NCBI RefSeq assembly: GCF_001767395.1
Contig: NZ_CP017014.1
Span: 186,001-250,000, forward strand
Direction of reading: 5' to 3'
Source: Rhodococcus sp. WMMA185
GTDB taxonomy: Bacteria > Actinomycetota > Actinomycetes > Mycobacteriales > Mycobacteriaceae
Length of the DNA stretch: 64,000 nucleotides
Each line of letters starts with the position of its first letter. Position 1 is the first letter of the stretch. The position numbers and the translations under genes were made by a program. Below the pieces are notes generated by a model that saw only the letters and a list, made by a program, of their open reading frames with translations, ran no database searches and was not told where the DNA came from. Below are positions 36,496 to 45,286 of the stretch, in pieces.

Positions 36496-37611
36496 TCAGG
36501 GAGTCAGCGTGGTGTGCATCAGGAGCACGTTGTAGTTGCTGTGCACGGTTGTGAGGAAGTAGAGATCCGGACCCGACGACCACGGGTGGATGTAGGCCCC
36601 GTACGCGCTCGGAAGCTCTCTGGTGTCGATGAGTACCTCGGGCCCGCTCCACGGGCCGGTGAGCGATGGTGAGCGTCGCATCACCACGGAGTTGAACTGG
36701 TCGGTGGTCATCATGAGGTATTGGCCGAGGTACTCGTTGTAGGCGACCGACAGCTCACCGACCCCGTCGGCCATGATCGGCCTGGCGGCGTCCGGATTCG
36801 ACTCGACCCACTCGGTGCCGTCGAAGTACTCGTAGGCGCCGAGGTCCATGATCTCGGCCTCGGGGACGCGTGCCAGGTGGACCAGCCCGCCACGTCCAGA
36901 CGGCGTTCCGTACTGGTAGACGTAACCGTCGTCCTTGACGAACGCGCTCATCTGGAAGTTGGCATTGCCGCCGGCGTTCGGGCGATGTGTCTCGGGCGCG
37001 ACGATCCAATTCTCTCCGTTGTCCAGGGAGTAGGCGAGCCCGGAGAAATTCGTGTTCCACGATCCGGCCTCGCCCCAGTCTCGTACCGACATCATGCTGA
37101 GGATCTGGGTGTCACCGACCGCGACACCTGCTGTGGGGACACGGCTGATCTCGACGAACGGAATTTTTGGGCTCGGTACGAGTTCTTTCGCCTGTCCGAA
37201 GATGTCGCGCGGGGCGCTGTCGAAGTGCATGCCGTCGGAGAGATTCCTGTCCGAACTGCGGAACAGGGTGCTGCTGCGCCAGGCCCACAAGCTGCCAGAC
37301 AGCAGGTTGGGGAGACCGAGACCGGCAGTGTCGCCGAACGCGGTGAGTATCTGTCCCCGGCCGTTGTCCCACATGATGCCGAGGTCGGTGCCGAGGACGT
37401 TGACGTCCTGGGTGCGGTTGGTGCTGAGCAACCCAGTCTGCTGCGACACAGCGCGAGCGCGCCCGGTGAGGTTGGGGATTCCGTTGGTGCCGTTGAGCCC
37501 GGGTATCGGATTGATGGCATTCGGGTTCGCCGCTGTGGGTGCGGCAAACGCGATCGATGACACTACGACGCTGGTGAGAGAGGCGGCTGCGAGAGTTCTG
37601 AATCGTTTCAA
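36496..37611 (-). CDS. Secreted DUF4185 protein
   Basis: 371 residues. A signal peptide (KRFRTLAAASLTSVVV, Ala-rich cleavage near AAPTAA) is followed by a beta-rich domain of the DUF4185 type, with DLGIMWDNG, AFGDTAG and repeated WSSGPDLYF-like strands, suggesting a propeller. The start is a TTG at 37611 with GGAGAG 6 bases upstream. Similar proteins are found secreted in mycobacteria and rhodococci; the activity is unknown, possibly glycan binding or hydrolysis. Confidence 0.82.
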   Translation of the reverse strand: MKRFRTLAAASLTSVVVSSIAFAAPTAANPNAINPIPGLNGTNGIPNLTGRARAVSQQTGLLSTNRTQDVNVLGTDLGIMWDNGRGQILTAFGDTAGLGLPNLLSGSLWAWRSSTLFRSSDRNLSDGMHFDSAPRDIFGQAKELVPSPKIPFVEISRVPTAGVAVGDTQILSMMSVRDWGEAGSWNTNFSGLAYSLDNGENWIVAPETHRPNAGGNANFQMSAFVKDDGYVYQYGTPSGRGGLVHLARVPEAEIMDLGAYEYFDGTEWVESNPDAARPIMADGVGELSVAYNEYLGQYLMMTTDQFNSVVMRRSPSLTGPWSGPEVLIDTRELPSAYGAYIHPWSSGPDLYFLTTVHSNYNVLLMHTTLTP

Positions 37612-37796
37612 AATGGACTCTCCAATCCCTAGCAACAGGCGAAATTGCACGGCCCGACGGAGCGCCCGCTAAGGGCGACCAACTGCTGGAAATCAGGAAG
37701 AAGTCTAACAATTTGACTCTTCGCTGGCGCGTTGATTTGACACTCGGCACGAATTCCGCAGGTCGGCGTCTCGTGGTCGTTCTCGAGCGGTAATAC

Positions 37797-37814
37797 CTAC
37801 CGGTGCTACCGGTG
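37797..37814 (+). promoter_or_regulatory. Tandem CTACCGGTG direct repeat upstream of fabH
   Basis: Two adjacent exact 9-bp copies, each holding the ACCGGT palindrome, 83 bases before the fabH ATG. The spacing of 9 bp is unusual for a dimer on one DNA face. Candidate regulator site in the 285-base divergent region between the DUF4185 gene and fabH. Confidence 0.35.
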
Positions 37815-37896
37815 GGTTGGACTTCGACGTAACGTGTGCTCACGGTAAGTTCACGCCGCGCATAAACCACGCGGGACCTTTTGAGGAGATCGATCG

Positions 37897-38916
37897 ATGG
37901 GAAAGCAGATCGCTACTGCGGCTGGAGGTCGGCAGTCCGCCCTCCTCGGGCTCGGCGTATACCGGCCTGAACGGGTCGTCACCAACGACGAGATCTGTGA
38001 GTTAATCGACTCGACCGACGAGTGGATCCAGTCTCGTTCGGGTATCAAGAACCGGCGTTTCGCAGCGGAAGACGAGAGCGTCGTCACGATGTCCATTGCT
38101 GCGGGACGGGACGCAATCGAGGCGAGTGGGATCGATCCCGAGCAGATCGGCTGCGTCATCGTCGCCACGTCGACGTACCTGTTGTTGACACCTCCGGCCG
38201 CGGCCGTGGTCGCCGATGCGCTCGGCACCAGCGGACCCGGCGCCTTCGACGTCAGCGGCGGGTGCGCGGGCTTCTGCACGGCGCTGACCGTCGCGTCGGA
38301 CCTTGTGCGGGGAGGATCCGTCGACTACGCCCTCGTGGTGGGTGTCGAGAAGATGAGCGTCACCACCGACCCGACCGACCGCGGTACACGGTTCATTTTC
38401 GGCGACGGCGCCGGAGCCGTCGTCGTCGGCAAGAGTGACGTCGCGGGTATCGGGCCGGTGGAGTGGGGTTCGGACGGCGCCCAGTCCGGTGCCATCGTGC
38501 AGGACATGGATTGGTACGAGTACATCACGACGCCGGGCGCCACACGCCCGTACATCAAGATGACCGGAACAGCGGTGTTCCGCTGGGCCGCCTTCGAGAT
38601 GGGCAAGGTGGGCCTCACTGCACTGGAGAAGGCGGGGCTGTCCGTCGAAGATCTCGATGCGTTCGTTCCGCACCAGGCCAACTCCCGGATCACAGAGGTG
38701 ATCGCCCGGAGCATGAAGATCCCCGAGGGCGTTCCGGTTGCCGACGACATCGCCGAGAGCGGAAATACTTCGGCGGCATCGGTGCCATTGGCGATGGCCG
38801 CCATGCTCGAGTCCGGTGACACCAAGCCGGGTGACACAGCCCTGCTGCTCGCGTTCGGTGCCGGGCTGTCTTACGCGGCTCAGGTCGTGACCCTGCCGGT
38901 TCTCGCGAAGAACTGA
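37897..38916 (+). CDS. fabH: 3-oxoacyl-ACP synthase III (FabH)
   Basis: 339 residues, KAS III that condenses acyl-CoA with malonyl-ACP, linking FAS I products to FAS II mycolate elongation in this lineage. Catalytic triad C123 (SGGCAGF), H259 (PHQAN) and N290 (GNTSAAS) is intact. AGGAG before the ATG. It stands alone, not beside other FAS II genes. Confidence 0.95.
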   Translation: MGKQIATAAGGRQSALLGLGVYRPERVVTNDEICELIDSTDEWIQSRSGIKNRRFAAEDESVVTMSIAAGRDAIEASGIDPEQIGCVIVATSTYLLLTPPAAAVVADALGTSGPGAFDVSGGCAGFCTALTVASDLVRGGSVDYALVVGVEKMSVTTDPTDRGTRFIFGDGAGAVVVGKSDVAGIGPVEWGSDGAQSGAIVQDMDWYEYITTPGATRPYIKMTGTAVFRWAAFEMGKVGLTALEKAGLSVEDLDAFVPHQANSRITEVIARSMKIPEGVPVADDIAESGNTSAASVPLAMAAMLESGDTKPGDTALLLAFGAGLSYAAQVVTLPVLAKN

Positions 38917-38934
38917 TCCGAAATCGGCCAGTCG

Positions 38935-38958
38935 GGCCGGCTCCGGGACGAGTCGGCC
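38935..38958. terminator. 9-bp hairpin between convergent fabH and phosphodiesterase
   Basis: GGCCGGCTC and GAGTCGGCC pair with one G-U and a 6-base loop. Position between two stops fits a terminator; no T-tract. Confidence 0.5.
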
Positions 38959-38992
38959 TGGCAGGACCGCTGGCGGTGTGTCGGTGCCGCGA

Positions 38993-40147
38993 CTAAGCGG
39001 CGGCGATGTGCAACAGAGGAATCAGCAATTCGTCGTCGGTGAGAGCTCCGTGTTGCCCGGGCAGCGCAGACAGCCTCGATTCGACGTTCCTTCGAACCAC
39101 GGCGGCTTCGCCTTGCGCAATTGCGACCACGTGTCCGATGCGGTTATGTATCTCGGACCGCACGGCGGGCCCGAACAACCCTGCGGCGAGGGCCTCATCC
39201 CTGGTCCCGATCCACATGCGGTGTCCGAGTTCGGCCCTCCAGCTGTCCGCGACGTCGGCTGCGGCCCCCTGCCTCGTGTGGACGTGTCTGCACCGCGGCT
39301 CACCCGCGAGCGCGACGACACCGTCCGACAGTGCAGCGGTGCTGTCGAAGTCGACTTTGTCGTTCTCGGCGACGGTGACCATGCCATGGTCGGCGGTTAT
39401 GTAAAGCGCGGCGCCGGTGCCCTCGAGAGCTGCGGCGAGGTTCTCGACTAGGCGGTCGACGAGGGCCAATTGTCGGAGCCAGGACTCGGAACCCGGCCCG
39501 TAGATGTGGCCGAGTGTGTCGACTTCGCTGAGATAGCAGTACGTCAGCGTCCGATCGTCTGCACGCGCGGCGTCGGCAACATGCGCGATCAGGTCGCCGT
39601 ATGCGTGTATCCCGATGAAGGTGCCGCCGCGCATGACCGCGCGGGTGAGGCCCGACCCGTCGAATGTCGAGGGGGCCACGATGCGGCAAGAAATTTCCGC
39701 CGCCGTAGCGCGTTCGAAGACCGTGGGTGAGGGTTGGGTGACCTCGGGCGCCAGTCGCCGACGTTCGTCTCGGCCACGCCCCGATTGCCACGACAACCAG
39801 TTGAGAGTGTTGTGAACCTCACGAACGTATGACTGGTACCCGGTAATGCCGTGGCTGCCGGACGGTAACCCGGTTCCGAGGGACGCGATGCTGGTGGCCG
39901 TCGTGGTGGGGAATCCCGCTCGGATCGGCTGGCCGGAAAGGCTGTCGAGGAAGGGTGCGTATTCCCGGTGTCGATTCAGCAGATTCCAGCCCAGGCCGTC
40001 GATCAGCAGGACGACGGTGCGCTTGCTGTCCGGCAGGTCTAGGCGATTGGCCTCGCCGCTGACGCTTAGCGAGGCGAGGACCGACGGCATGAGCGTAGAC
40101 AGCGTGGGCTGTGAGTACACGTCGAGCGGGGGCGCCGAAACGGTCAT
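38993..40147 (-). CDS. Type I phosphodiesterase / nucleotide pyrophosphatase family protein
   Basis: 384 residues, alkaline-phosphatase superfamily. Metal and nucleophile signatures are visible: VVLLIDGLGW (Asp), FPTTTATSIASLGTG (nucleophile Thr), SEVDTLGHIYGPG (Asp/His), YITADHGM (Asp-His) and a late GQHGALTDDELLIPL (His). No signal peptide, so it is probably cytosolic. ATG MTVSAPPLDVYSQ chosen. Divergent from the hydrolase over 206 bases. Substrate not predictable. Confidence 0.88.
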   Translation of the reverse strand: MTVSAPPLDVYSQPTLSTLMPSVLASLSVSGEANRLDLPDSKRTVVLLIDGLGWNLLNRHREYAPFLDSLSGQPIRAGFPTTTATSIASLGTGLPSGSHGITGYQSYVREVHNTLNWLSWQSGRGRDERRRLAPEVTQPSPTVFERATAAEISCRIVAPSTFDGSGLTRAVMRGGTFIGIHAYGDLIAHVADAARADDRTLTYCYLSEVDTLGHIYGPGSESWLRQLALVDRLVENLAAALEGTGAALYITADHGMVTVAENDKVDFDSTAALSDGVVALAGEPRCRHVHTRQGAAADVADSWRAELGHRMWIGTRDEALAAGLFGPAVRSEIHNRIGHVVAIAQGEAAVVRRNVESRLSALPGQHGALTDDELLIPLLHIAAA

Positions 40148-40353
40148 AGATCCACTATGGCGGATTGGTCGAGACCGTAGCGCGTTACGGGCGCCAGGTG
40201 AGCCGGATAGGTTCGGGCCGCCTGGAAGGCAACTGGATGCGTCCTGGATCCGAGCAGACACTGAAACCGCTAAATCCCAGTTCACATCCGCTGCGTGACG
40301 CAGAACCGATACCGGGACCAATCGTGAGTGGGGTCACGTGCAAAGCTGTGGGC

Positions 40354-41262
40354 ATGGTGGATATTGCACGCCCGCAGTTGGAGGGCACAGTTGCTGTAGG
40401 TGAGGGGCGTCGACTCGGGTTCGCAGAGTTCGGTTCGGCGCAGGGGAGAGCGATCTTCTGGTTGCACGGGACGCCAGGTGCGCGACGCCAGGTTCCCATG
40501 GAGGCAAGGGCGTTCGCCGAACGCGAGAATGTCAGGCTGATCGGGATAGATCGACCGGGTGTGGGTTCGTCGACGTTGTACCACTACGGCGCGGTGATCG
40601 ACTTCGCTGACGACCTTCGCACAGTCGCGGACACACTGGGCGTCGACGAGATGGCCGTGATCGGACTGTCCGGTGGCGGACCCTACACACTGGCCGCGGC
40701 CCGTGCGATGCCCGATCGGGTGGTCGCAACCGCCGTCATCGGAGGTGTCGCCCCGACGAAAGGCCCCGATGCAATTCGCAGCGGGCTGATGGATTTTGCG
40801 TCGCTGGTGGCTCCGGCACTGGCAGCGGGTGGCATTCCCGTAGGAATGGCAGCGGGCTCGATCATCCGGCTCGCAAGGCCGTTCGCGTCTCCGATCATCG
40901 ACCTCTACGGGCGGCTGTCTCCGGAAGGCGACCGCCGACTGCTCGCGCGCCCGGAATTCAAGGCGATGTTTCTCGACGATCTCGTCAACGGCACTCGCAA
41001 GCAACTCAGTGCGCCGTTCGCCGACCTGGTGTTGTTCACCAAGGATTGGGGATTTCAGGTTGGTTCTGTGGAGACCCCGGTGCGGTGGTGGCACGGCGAC
41101 TGCGACCACATCATCCCGATGGAGCACGGCCAGCACATGGTTTCGTTGCTGCCCAACGCGGAGTTCCACATGATGCATGGCGAAAGTCATCTCGGCGGGC
41201 TGGGGATGTCGGAGGAGATTCTCCATTCGCTGCTCGACATCTGGGACAAGAGGGGGGCGTAG
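40354..41262 (+). CDS. Alpha/beta-hydrolase
   Basis: 302 residues. Nucleophile S106 in GLSGGGP, D251 in GDCDH and H279 in GESHLGG form a complete triad; the oxyanion HGTPGARR strand is near 38-45. No signal peptide. ATG (MVDIARPQLE) has no strong ribosome site. It is followed by the FMN dehydrogenase after 54 bases, possibly one operon. Substrate unknown. Confidence 0.85.
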   Translation: MVDIARPQLEGTVAVGEGRRLGFAEFGSAQGRAIFWLHGTPGARRQVPMEARAFAERENVRLIGIDRPGVGSSTLYHYGAVIDFADDLRTVADTLGVDEMAVIGLSGGGPYTLAAARAMPDRVVATAVIGGVAPTKGPDAIRSGLMDFASLVAPALAAGGIPVGMAAGSIIRLARPFASPIIDLYGRLSPEGDRRLLARPEFKAMFLDDLVNGTRKQLSAPFADLVLFTKDWGFQVGSVETPVRWWHGDCDHIIPMEHGQHMVSLLPNAEFHMMHGESHLGGLGMSEEILHSLLDIWDKRGA

Positions 41263-41316
41263 GAATGGTTCGCGCTGTAACCGTCCCCCCGTCGCGGTCT
41301 GTGGAAGGCTCTGCGT

Positions 41317-42603
41317 ATGTCTGAGAGCGAGAACCGGGACGGCCCGGGCCGGGCCCGCCAGAATCTGATCTACCGCGACGGCGTGCTCGGTCGTACGCCG
41401 TCCGTCCCCACGGATTTCGATACGCTCGAGCGGCGGGCCAGAAAGAAGATGAGCGCCAAGGGCTGGGCCTACGTCCACGGCGGGGCTGGCTTGGGCCGCA
41501 CGATGCAGGCCAACCGGGACGCGTTCGACAAGTGGCAGATCGTTCCGCGGGTGCTGCGCGATGTCTCGAAGCGCGACATCGGCGTCGAACTGTTCGGTCG
41601 ACGGATCCCGGCGCCGGTGCTCCTTGCTCCCGTCGGTGCCTCCGAACTTGCTCGGCCCGAGGGTGACGTGGCGATCGCTGCTGCCGCCGCCGAATTGGGT
41701 GTGCCGTACATCTTCTCCAATCAGGGGTGCGCGCCGATGGAGGAGAGCGCGGCGGCGATGGGCGACGCCCCCCGATGGTTCCAGCTGTACTGGAGCACAG
41801 ACGACGACCTCGTCGACAGCTTGCTCGGGCGGGCCGAGAACATCGGGGCCGACGCTGTCGTCGTCACCCTCGACACGACCATGCTCGGTTGGCGCCCGGA
41901 GGATCTCAACCTCGGCTCGCTTCCATTCGCGCAAGGCCAGGGGATCGCACAGTACACATCGGACCCGGTGTTCCGCAGGATCGTGCACGACAGGGTCAGG
42001 TCGGCGGTAGGGAAGGCGGATGTGGAGGTGACGCTCGGCGCCATCCGGTCGCTGATATCGATGACCCGGCGCTTTCCCGGTCGTTTCCTCGACAACCTCC
42101 GGTCGCCGGAACCGCGCGCCGCCGTCGAGACGTTTCTCGACATCTATTCACGACCGTCGTTGAGTTGGGCGGACATCGAGACCCTGCGCAGCAGAACGTC
42201 CTTGCCGATCCTCCTCAAAGGCGTCCTCCACCCAGACGACGCTCGTCGCGCCATCGATGCCGGGGTGGACGGCATCGTCGTGTCCAATCACGGCGGACGA
42301 CAGGTGGACGGCAGCGTGTCTTCGCTGGATGCGCTGGTAGACATCGCGCCCGTCGCCGACGGCAAGTTGACCTTGCTCCTCGACAGTGGAATCCGCACGG
42401 GAGCAGACGTCTTCAAGGCCCTGGCGCTCGGCGCAGACGCGGTGACACTCGGTCGCCCGCATTTGTACGGGTTGGCCCTTGCCGGTCAAGCCGGCGCACG
42501 AGACGCCACGGCCAACGTGATCGCCGAATTCGACCTCACGATGGGGTTGAGCGGTCTGAAGTCCGTTGCCGAGATCGATCGGGACGCTCTGCGACGGGCG
42601 TAG
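41317..42603 (+). CDS. FMN-dependent alpha-hydroxy-acid dehydrogenase / lactate 2-monooxygenase-like
   Basis: 428 residues, TIM-barrel flavoenzyme of the LldD/lactate monooxygenase family. Active-site H325 with SNHGGRQVDG, and the FMN-phosphate region DSGIRTGADVFKALALGAD, are complete. Length over 400 and the long central loop resemble lactate 2-monooxygenase more than the shorter LldD, but substrate cannot be assigned. GGAAGG lies 9 bases before ATG. Confidence 0.88.
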   Translation: MSESENRDGPGRARQNLIYRDGVLGRTPSVPTDFDTLERRARKKMSAKGWAYVHGGAGLGRTMQANRDAFDKWQIVPRVLRDVSKRDIGVELFGRRIPAPVLLAPVGASELARPEGDVAIAAAAAELGVPYIFSNQGCAPMEESAAAMGDAPRWFQLYWSTDDDLVDSLLGRAENIGADAVVVTLDTTMLGWRPEDLNLGSLPFAQGQGIAQYTSDPVFRRIVHDRVRSAVGKADVEVTLGAIRSLISMTRRFPGRFLDNLRSPEPRAAVETFLDIYSRPSLSWADIETLRSRTSLPILLKGVLHPDDARRAIDAGVDGIVVSNHGGRQVDGSVSSLDALVDIAPVADGKLTLLLDSGIRTGADVFKALALGADAVTLGRPHLYGLALAGQAGARDATANVIAEFDLTMGLSGLKSVAEIDRDALRRA

Positions 42604-42662
42604 GTCGACGCGTTCGGTGAAAGGCAGTTCGTTGAACGGCTCTGCGCCCGGTACGGTCGCCG

Positions 42663-43718
42663 TCAGCTCTCGCAGCCCACTCCGTCACCGTCTCGGTCCA
42701 GGTGGGTGCTGTAGCCGGGTTGGCCGATCAGAACCGGCGCGGCACCCGCAGCCCTGGCCGCCGAACAGTTCTTGTAATAGACGTCGCTCGGTGGTGCCGT
42801 ATCGACGGTCGGGAGAGGTGCCGGCGCGACCGGCACCGGCGACGCGATCGGTGCGAGGGTGGAGTCGGTGGTCGAGGCGGGTTCCGCGGCTCCGCAGTCC
42901 TGGAGTACGCGCGCGATTGCGTCGTGCTCGGCCTGGGTGACCCACAGTCCGTACGCGGCCTTTACCGCTACCTGATCGGAAACGTATGTGCACCGATAGC
43001 TCCTGTTCGGCGGCAGCCACGTTGCGGCGTCGCCGTCCGACTTCTGCTGATTGGCGGCACCGTCGACCGCTTTCAGATTCCGCGGGTCGTTCGCGAAGTT
43101 CGTTCGGGTGGCGGTGTCGAGTTGCTGGGCGCCCTTCTGCCACGCATCGGAAAGAGCGACGACGTGATCGATCTGCACGTCCGCTGACGTTCGATCGCCC
43201 CGCACGAAGGAAATGGTCTTCCCGGTGTAGGGGTCGAGCAGTGTTCCACTCTGCACGGCGCAGTCACTGCTACCCGGCTTGAACACGACCTGTTCGAGAT
43301 CGCGCCGGAGGATGTCGTTTCGGGTGTCGCACCCGTTGTGGCCGCCCTCTACGGTGACGTCGTCGGTCCACGACGACCCGAACAGGTCCCGGTCGTAGCC
43401 GGTCTTCGGCGCACGCCCCTTGATCTCGAGGGTGGCGAGCAGACGCAGTGCGTCGTTCTTGTCGACGACGTCGGCGGTGAGGGGATCGATAGCAGACGCA
43501 GACGTCGTCGGTGCCTGCGCCGAAGTGGTACTCGATGGACCAAGCGTGGGGACCGCAGCCGTGCTCGTTGCAGATGTCGATCCTGCTGCGACTTCAGGTG
43601 ATTGGTCGCCCTGACATGAGCTGAGCAAGAGAACTGCGGATACGACCACGATTGATCCGGCAGCGACCGAGGGCCATTTCTTGCGTGTGACAGGCGCCCA
43701 GGACGAGAGGCGGGTCAT
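42663..43718 (-). CDS. HNH-nuclease lipoprotein with C-terminal excalibur domain
   Basis: 351 residues. The signal peptide ends at lipobox LSSC with C35. A Thr/Ser/Ala-rich linker (about 38-80) is followed by a DUF1524/GmrSD-type HNH domain, with VQIDHVVALSDAW carrying the catalytic His and FANDPRNL the Asn. A C-terminal excalibur calcium-binding motif DRDGDGVGCES ends the protein. It should be an extracellular, lipid-anchored DNase. ATG at 43718 chosen; upstream starts at 43766 are possible. Confidence 0.85.
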   Translation of the reverse strand: MTRLSSWAPVTRKKWPSVAAGSIVVVSAVLLLSSCQGDQSPEVAAGSTSATSTAAVPTLGPSSTTSAQAPTTSASAIDPLTADVVDKNDALRLLATLEIKGRAPKTGYDRDLFGSSWTDDVTVEGGHNGCDTRNDILRRDLEQVVFKPGSSDCAVQSGTLLDPYTGKTISFVRGDRTSADVQIDHVVALSDAWQKGAQQLDTATRTNFANDPRNLKAVDGAANQQKSDGDAATWLPPNRSYRCTYVSDQVAVKAAYGLWVTQAEHDAIARVLQDCGAAEPASTTDSTLAPIASPVPVAPAPLPTVDTAPPSDVYYKNCSAARAAGAAPVLIGQPGYSTHLDRDGDGVGCES

Positions 43719-43811
43719 TCGGTTACTCGGCAGTACGTCAGCATGCGAAAGAGTATGGCCGAACATGCCGGGATCGTCAGGTTCTGCGCGAGCGAGTCGG
43801 CCCGAAACTGT

Positions 43812-43845
43812 GCCGGGCGTCGCGACGAAGGTCGCGACGCCCGGC
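43812..43845 (-). terminator. Perfect 15-bp hairpin with GAAG loop
   Basis: GCCGGGCGTCGCGAC and its exact complement separated by 4 bases, 11 bases downstream of the Gly/Pro-rich gene stop. Very stable; likely terminator of that gene, with only a short T-run after it. Confidence 0.75.
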
Positions 43846-43856
43846 AACTGTGTCGC

Positions 43857-44243
43857 TCAGAGCGACCCTAAACCAGGAGGTCCGAAGATTCCGGGAGGCC
43901 CGAGGCCGGGACCTCCGAAGCCGGGACCTCCGAAACCGAAACCGGGTCCAAAGAAGTCGTGTCCGGGCGGTCCAAACCCGCCGGGCCCGCCGAAACCGTG
44001 TGGCCCGCCGAAACCGTGTGGGCCGCCGAAACCATGTGGTCCACCGAAACCTCCCGGTCCACCGAAACCATGCGGTCCGTATCCTCCAGGGCCGCGAACG
44101 AGTTCGGTGGCATGCGCCGAGTGCGATACGACTGGCGCGGCGGTAGCCGGTGCGGCTGCGATACCTAGGGGAAGCGCGACGAGCGCTGCGGCAGTAATGA
44201 TTTTGGCGAGAGTCCGGCGCGCGGGAAAGTGCGAAATATTCAT
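43857..44243 (-). CDS. Secreted Gly/Pro/His/Phe-rich repeat protein 1
   Basis: 128 residues. Signal peptide MNISHFPARRTLAKI plus an Ala/Leu core, cleaved near ATAAPVV. The mature part is a low-complexity chain of GFGGPHGFGGP repeats, rich in Gly, Pro, Phe and His, ending FGPPGLGSL. No Cys. ATG has GGAG 9 bases upstream. Paralog of the next gene (44540), with the same signal region and a duplicated leader. Could be a structural or metal-binding wall-associated protein; unknown. Confidence 0.8.
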   Translation of the reverse strand: MNISHFPARRTLAKIITAAALVALPLGIAAAPATAAPVVSHSAHATELVRGPGGYGPHGFGGPGGFGGPHGFGGPHGFGGPHGFGGPGGFGPPGHDFFGPGFGFGGPGFGGPGLGPPGIFGPPGLGSL

Positions 44244-44348
44244 GATGTGGTGCTCCTTGATCGAGATCCGGATCCTTCGCATTCAACAATTGCGCCTGAT
44301 CCGGGCGGCCCCTGTAGTGACTGGCGGGTCCAGCGACCACCGTACGCT
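44244..44348 (-). repeat. 105-bp duplicated leader, copy 1
   Basis: Upstream region of the first Gly/Pro-rich gene, nearly identical over its whole length to 44831-44935 (offset 587). It includes GGATCCGGATCTC and CAATTGCGCC elements. Marks a tandem duplication of gene plus promoter. Confidence 0.9.
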
Positions 44349-44409
44349 TTGTACTAATTGCGTGTGTGCGTGGAATTCGGCGGCGATCCTGGCGAACGCC
44401 TTGATGATT

Positions 44410-44428
44410 CGAACGAAGCTATCGTTCG
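44410..44428. terminator. 7-bp inverted repeat between the two Gly/Pro-rich genes
   Basis: CGAACGA-AGCTA-TCGTTCG in the 191-base gap upstream of copy 1 and downstream of copy 2. Could be a weak terminator or a protein site. Confidence 0.35.
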
Positions 44429-44539
44429 CGTGCTCACATCAGGGGCTGCGTCGGTCCGCCCGTTTCACCTGCTTCTGGCCGACGGCGGCCTACGCAAGCC
44501 GATCGATTGAGTTTTGCAACAAGTTTGTGAGTGTGCTCT

Positions 44540-44830
44540 TTAGTAGCCGGGACGGGGGTGGTAGCCGGGGCCAGGATGGTAGCCGGGGCCAAAGAAACCG
44601 GGTCCGAAGTGGCCTGGAGGTCCTGGGTGGAATCCCGGTCCGTAACCGCCTGGTCCAGGGTGGGGGCCCGGGCCGCCGTAACGCACGAGTTCAGCGGAAT
44701 GAGCCGAATGTGACACGACGGGTGCGGCGCTAGCTGGCGCTACTCCGATCCCGAGGGGCAGCGCGACGAGCGCTCCGGCAGCGATGATCTTGGCGAGAGT
44801 TCGGCGTGAGGGAAAGTGCGAATAGTTCAT
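44540..44830 (-). CDS. Secreted Gly/Pro/His/Tyr-rich repeat protein 2
   Basis: 96 residues. Signal region MNYSHFPSRRTLAKI and cleavage near ASAAPVVSHSAHSAELVR are shared with the 43857 gene. The mature part is different: PGPGGYGPGFHPGPPG-type repeats ending YHPRPGY, with Tyr and His where the paralog has Phe. Same GGAG ribosome site spacing. Tandem duplication followed by divergence of the repeat part. Confidence 0.8.
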   Translation of the reverse strand: MNYSHFPSRRTLAKIIAAGALVALPLGIGVAPASAAPVVSHSAHSAELVRYGGPGPHPGPGGYGPGFHPGPPGHFGPGFFGPGYHPGPGYHPRPGY

Positions 44831-44935
44831 GATGTGGTGCTCCTTGTTCGAGATCCGGATCCTTCGCATTCAACAATTGCGCCAGATCCGGGCGGCCCCT
44901 GTGGTGACTGGCGGGTCCAGCGACCACCGTACGCT
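44831..44935 (-). repeat. 105-bp duplicated leader, copy 2
   Basis: Upstream region of the second Gly/Pro-rich gene; see copy 1 at 44244. Differences are scattered single bases, so the non-coding part is about as conserved as the signal-peptide codons. Confidence 0.9.
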
Positions 44936-45286
44936 CGGTTACGGCTACCTGTGTGAGTCGAACTCGAACGTGATCCTGTTGTGACAGTAGAAAGTTGCAA
45001 CCAGACTCTGTTCACCCGAGGTATCCGAACTCCTGGTGTGCCAAATACCCTTGCGAATCCGGCCCCAAGTGAACCACCGTTGGTGGTTGCGGTTACATCT
45101 GTTCTCGGCAATGTGTAATTCCGAGTTCTTCTGTGGAGAAATCTGCAGACGAGGTTGATCTTCTGTTAGGCCAGCGGCCGAATCGTGAGGCCCAGGCTCG
45201 AGATCCACTTGTATGCGCTTTCCGACTGGTTCCCTCGAGTTCATGCATCTTGAGACACTGGATATGAGGTCCAGAGAAGGATTCCG
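44936..45286. other. 351-base gap without a recognisable gene
   Basis: Noticeably more A/T than its surroundings. The only structure seen is the 17-base inverted repeat at 45072. It should hold the divergent promoters of the Gly/Pro-rich gene and of the arfB-like gene. No tRNA or ORF with good codon use was found. Confidence 0.5.
45072..45088. promoter_or_regulatory. Inverted repeat AACCACC-GTT-GGTGGTT
   Basis: Perfect 7-bp arms, 3-base centre, midway in the 44936-45286 gap. Candidate operator; factor unknown. Confidence 0.35.

Noticed and set aside
40282-41988. 568-codon open frame opposite the hydrolase and FMN enzyme genes
   Set aside because: Spans two genes with intact catalytic motifs; translation has no recognisable fold.
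44831-44935. Conserved leader considered as a riboswitch
   Set aside because: No known aptamer pattern seen; conservation is explained by tandem duplication unless further copies are found.
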